Positions 61,866-64,000 of a stretch of 64,000 nucleotides of DNA are shown piece after piece. Both the position numbers and the translations under genes were made by a program. A model generated the notes under the pieces. The model made no database searches and was not told the origin of the DNA. It worked only from the letters and a program-made list of their open reading frames with translations. The stretch covers positions 682,001-746,000 of the forward strand of contig CAWABU010000004.1 of the NCBI GenBank assembly GCA_963780345.1, given 5' to 3'. This DNA is from PALSA-693 sp963780345 (GTDB taxonomy: Bacteria > Actinomycetota > Acidimicrobiia > Acidimicrobiales > Palsa-688). The first letter of the stretch is position 1, and every line of letters begins with the position of its first letter.

Positions 61866-64000
61866 GTGGCACTTCCACCCGCGTTCGGCCCGATGATCCG
61901 CGGCCGGGACGGGGAACTCGACGCGTTGGGCGAGCTGTTCGGTCGGGTTCGCTCCGGTTCGGGCGCGGTGCTCCTCATCGACGGAGCAGCTGGTATGGGA
62001 AAGAGCCGCGTGATCGGCGAGGGCGTCGGCATGGCGCAACGCGCGTCCGTCGCTGTCGGTGTGGGGGCCGCTGAGCCGTGGGAATCCGTGGCCGAGCTAG
62101 CGCCTCTGCTGCGGGCGCTCTTCGATGGGTCAGAACCGTTGCTCGATCGTGGCGGGCTGAGCGGACTCCACGCCGCGCCCGAGCTGCGCTACTGGCGGCT
62201 GCAAGAGCTGCAGTCGCTGCTCGAGGGCGTGGCAATGAAGAGCCCTCTAGCCATACTCCTGGACGACGTGCAGTGGGCCGACAGCGGCACCGTAGCCGCG
62301 CTGCGCACGCTGCCAGCCCGTCTTGCCTCACTTCCAATCGGATGGGTCCTTGCGATGCGCCCTGATCAGGGAGCGGGGCAGCTTCGCAGCGCCATCGAAC
62401 GTCTCGCCGATGAGGGTGCGAAAAGAATAAGTCTCCAGCCGCTCAGCCCCGCGGCCGTGGCGCAGGTGGCGAGAGACGTAATGCAGGCTGAGCCCGACGA
62501 GGCGGTCCTCCGGATGGCGGGCCAGGCCGGCGGCAACCCGTTCCTGCTGGTGGAACTGCTCGAGGGTCTGCGGCAGGAGGACCTGGTCCGAGTCGACGCC
62601 GGGCGTGCGGCCCTGATTGAGGACCGGCTTCCCGACCGGGTCAGCTCGAGTATGCGCGAGCGCCTGGCCCGCATGTCCGATTCCGTCCGTCAGGTGGCCA
62701 CGGTGGCCGGGTCGCTGGGGCGGGCGTTTTCGGTCTCGGACCTGTCGACCATGCTCGGTCTTCGCCCGGCGTCGGTGCTGACCTCTGTCGAGGAGCTGAT
62801 CGAGGCCGGCATCGTGAGCGAGCGCGGCGACCAGCTGTCCTTCCAGCACGATCTGATCCGCGAAGCGGTCCGTCAGGCCTGCCCACCCTCAGCCCGTCGT
62901 GCCCTCGATCGCCAGGCCGCAGCCGTGATGCTGGCCAGGGGGGCTTTGCCGGTCGAGGTGGCGATCCAGTTGGTCGCCAGCGCCGAGCCGGGGGACGAGG
63001 TGGCGATCACCACGCTCCTGGCGGCGGCCGAGGCCCTGGCGACCACCGATCCGGGAGCGAGCGCAGACCTCAGCCGGCGGGCTCTGGAGCTGACCCCGGA
63101 CAGGCACCCTCTACGGGGGGCGCTCGTCGTGCGGGCCGTGATGTCACTTCACGCAGCCGGGCGGATCGACGAGGCTAAGGCGTTCGCGGACAACAGCATG
63201 AGGGCGGTGCTCCCAGGGGCGGAAGAGGCGGAGGTGCGTCTCGGTATCGCCGGTATGTGGTTGGTGTCCCCCGACGTGCGGGTGCACGCCAGCCGCGAGG
63301 CCCTGAAACTGCCCGGTCTGCCCGAACGTCTGCGCCTGGCCCACATGGCCAAGTTGGCCTACAACCTGGTGGCAGGGGGGCGGACAGAGGAGGCGGAGCT
63401 CCGATGGTCCGAGGCCGTCGCCGCCGGTGGGCGTCATGATTCTGTCGCCCGGTTCTCGCTGGCGCTGAGCGAGGGCGGTCTTCAACACGCCGGCGGGGAC
63501 TACGCTCAAGCGGTCCAGTTGTTCGAGATGATCCTCCGCGACGGGGTCGCGGAGGAGCACGGACTCGATGAGCTCCTGACCCGGCTATGGCGATCGATGA
63601 CACTGCTCGCCCTCGATCGTGCCGAAGACGCACTTCAGGCGATCGACGGCATAATCGCCGAGTCACTCAAGCGAGGGTTTTCTTGGTTCTTGCATGTCGC
63701 CGAGCTGACCCGGGGACAGATGCTCTTGCAGGTAGGTCGCCTGGAGGAAGCCTACGCCCTGCTCGAAGGTCGCTTCGATCCCCATGGGCCCGCGGTCACG
63801 ACCTCGATGGACGCTGCGGGGTTGGCCGCGCTCGGGCGACTGGCGCTCCACAGGGGTGACGGGCGGCAGGTTCGCCAGGCAGCAGAGATCGCCAGGGCGA
63901 TGCTCAACGAGACCACGCCAGGCGTTCGTCGTCACGCCGCCTGGTTCCTGAGTCTGCAAGCAGCGGCCGACGGCGATCAGCGACAGGCTCACCAGTGGCT
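61866..64000 (+). CDS. LuxR-type ATPase regulator, truncated by the window edge
   Basis: An open frame runs from GTG 61866 (or ATG 61893) to the last base with no stop, at least 711 codons. N-terminal AAA/NTPase domain: Walker A GAAGMGKSRVI and Walker B LAILLDDVQWADSGT, then sensor-like GNPFLLVELLEGL. From about residue 330 onward there are TPR-like helical repeats. The C-terminal LuxR helix-turn-helix would lie outside the window. Such regulators often control a divergent operon, here the SDR/VOC pair. No intact terminus, so the assignment rests on the N-terminal two-thirds. Confidence 0.9.
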   Translation, partial: MALPPAFGPMIRGRDGELDALGELFGRVRSGSGAVLLIDGAAGMGKSRVIGEGVGMAQRASVAVGVGAAEPWESVAELAPLLRALFDGSEPLLDRGGLSGLHAAPELRYWRLQELQSLLEGVAMKSPLAILLDDVQWADSGTVAALRTLPARLASLPIGWVLAMRPDQGAGQLRSAIERLADEGAKRISLQPLSPAAVAQVARDVMQAEPDEAVLRMAGQAGGNPFLLVELLEGLRQEDLVRVDAGRAALIEDRLPDRVSSSMRERLARMSDSVRQVATVAGSLGRAFSVSDLSTMLGLRPASVLTSVEELIEAGIVSERGDQLSFQHDLIREAVRQACPPSARRALDRQAAAVMLARGALPVEVAIQLVASAEPGDEVAITTLLAAAEALATTDPGASADLSRRALELTPDRHPLRGALVVRAVMSLHAAGRIDEAKAFADNSMRAVLPGAEEAEVRLGIAGMWLVSPDVRVHASREALKLPGLPERLRLAHMAKLAYNLVAGGRTEEAELRWSEAVAAGGRHDSVARFSLALSEGGLQHAGGDYAQAVQLFEMILRDGVAEEHGLDELLTRLWRSMTLLALDRAEDALQAIDGIIAESLKRGFSWFLHVAELTRGQMLLQVGRLEEAYALLEGRFDPHGPAVTTSMDAAGLAALGRLALHRGDGRQVRQAAEIARAMLNETTPGVRRHAAWFLSLQAAADGDQRQAHQW

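Overview
The window looks like a chromosomal segment of a high-GC Actinomycetota, most likely a soil or sediment member. Grounds are the GC-rich coding, many GTG starts, a WhiB-type gene, several ECF sigma/anti-sigma pairs, LuxR-type ATPase regulators, a cell-wall-binding-repeat protein, and secreted families common in that phylum. An Acidimicrobiia-like host is possible but I cannot prove it. No rRNA, tRNA, CRISPR array or replication origin is visible.

Layout. 0.1-6.5 kb: secreted amidase with a clear terminator, an IS3-type transposase scrap, a PepSY-like membrane protein, a quinone-oxidoreductase-type enzyme, then a VOC protein/AlkA-like glycosylase pair divergent from a MarR regulator with two palindromic operators. 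7-27.4 kb: an envelope and secretion region (phosphoesterase, secreted-repeat protein, FtsH, membrane proteins, aldo/keto reductase, ECF sigma with membrane anti-sigma, flippase-like protein, AarF/ABC1 kinase, beta-propeller proteins, vanadium-haloperoxidase-type enzyme, cell-wall-binding protein) plus a second four-gene sigma/anti-sigma cluster. From 6.9 to 25.4 kb the same element, GTAACYC-N7-TATC/T, recurs ten times at constant spacing, nearly always 5' of these genes. This is the best candidate here for an undescribed regulon. 27.9-33.7 kb: a large LuxR/AAA regulator, a broken WhiB gene and small unknown proteins. 34.3-39.8 kb: an amidohydrolase divergent from a prpF / 59-aa microprotein / TcuA-like flavoprotein / beta-hydroxyacid-dehydrogenase cluster, suggesting tricarboxylate (aconitate, tricarballylate or 4-oxalomesaconate type) metabolism. 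41.7-44.1 kb: a tightly coupled epimerase/membrane protein/cupin operon with a 38-codon leader. 44.8-61.6 kb: small enzymes, regulators (MarR-GNAT fusion, ECF with SnoaL-like tail), Tag glycosylase, enoyl-CoA hydratase, an MBL hydrolase, a DMT exporter, a TatA-like protein and a Tat-exported amidase, interspersed with many decayed genes. 61.9 kb to the end: a LuxR-type ATPase gene cut by the window edge.

Two near-identical non-coding elements of about 356 bp (16647-17002 and 39812-40169), with about 40-bp terminal inverted repeats bounded by CTAG, look like a miniature inverted-repeat transposable element. In both cases the left CTAG supplies the TAG stop of the upstream gene.

Several genes are split at short homopolymer runs (8465-8469, 16082-16085, 21187-21191, 50329-50333). 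These may be real mutations or residual sequencing indels. Others (41.3, 49.3, 50.2, 53.4, 56.7 kb) lack whole domains and are true remnants.
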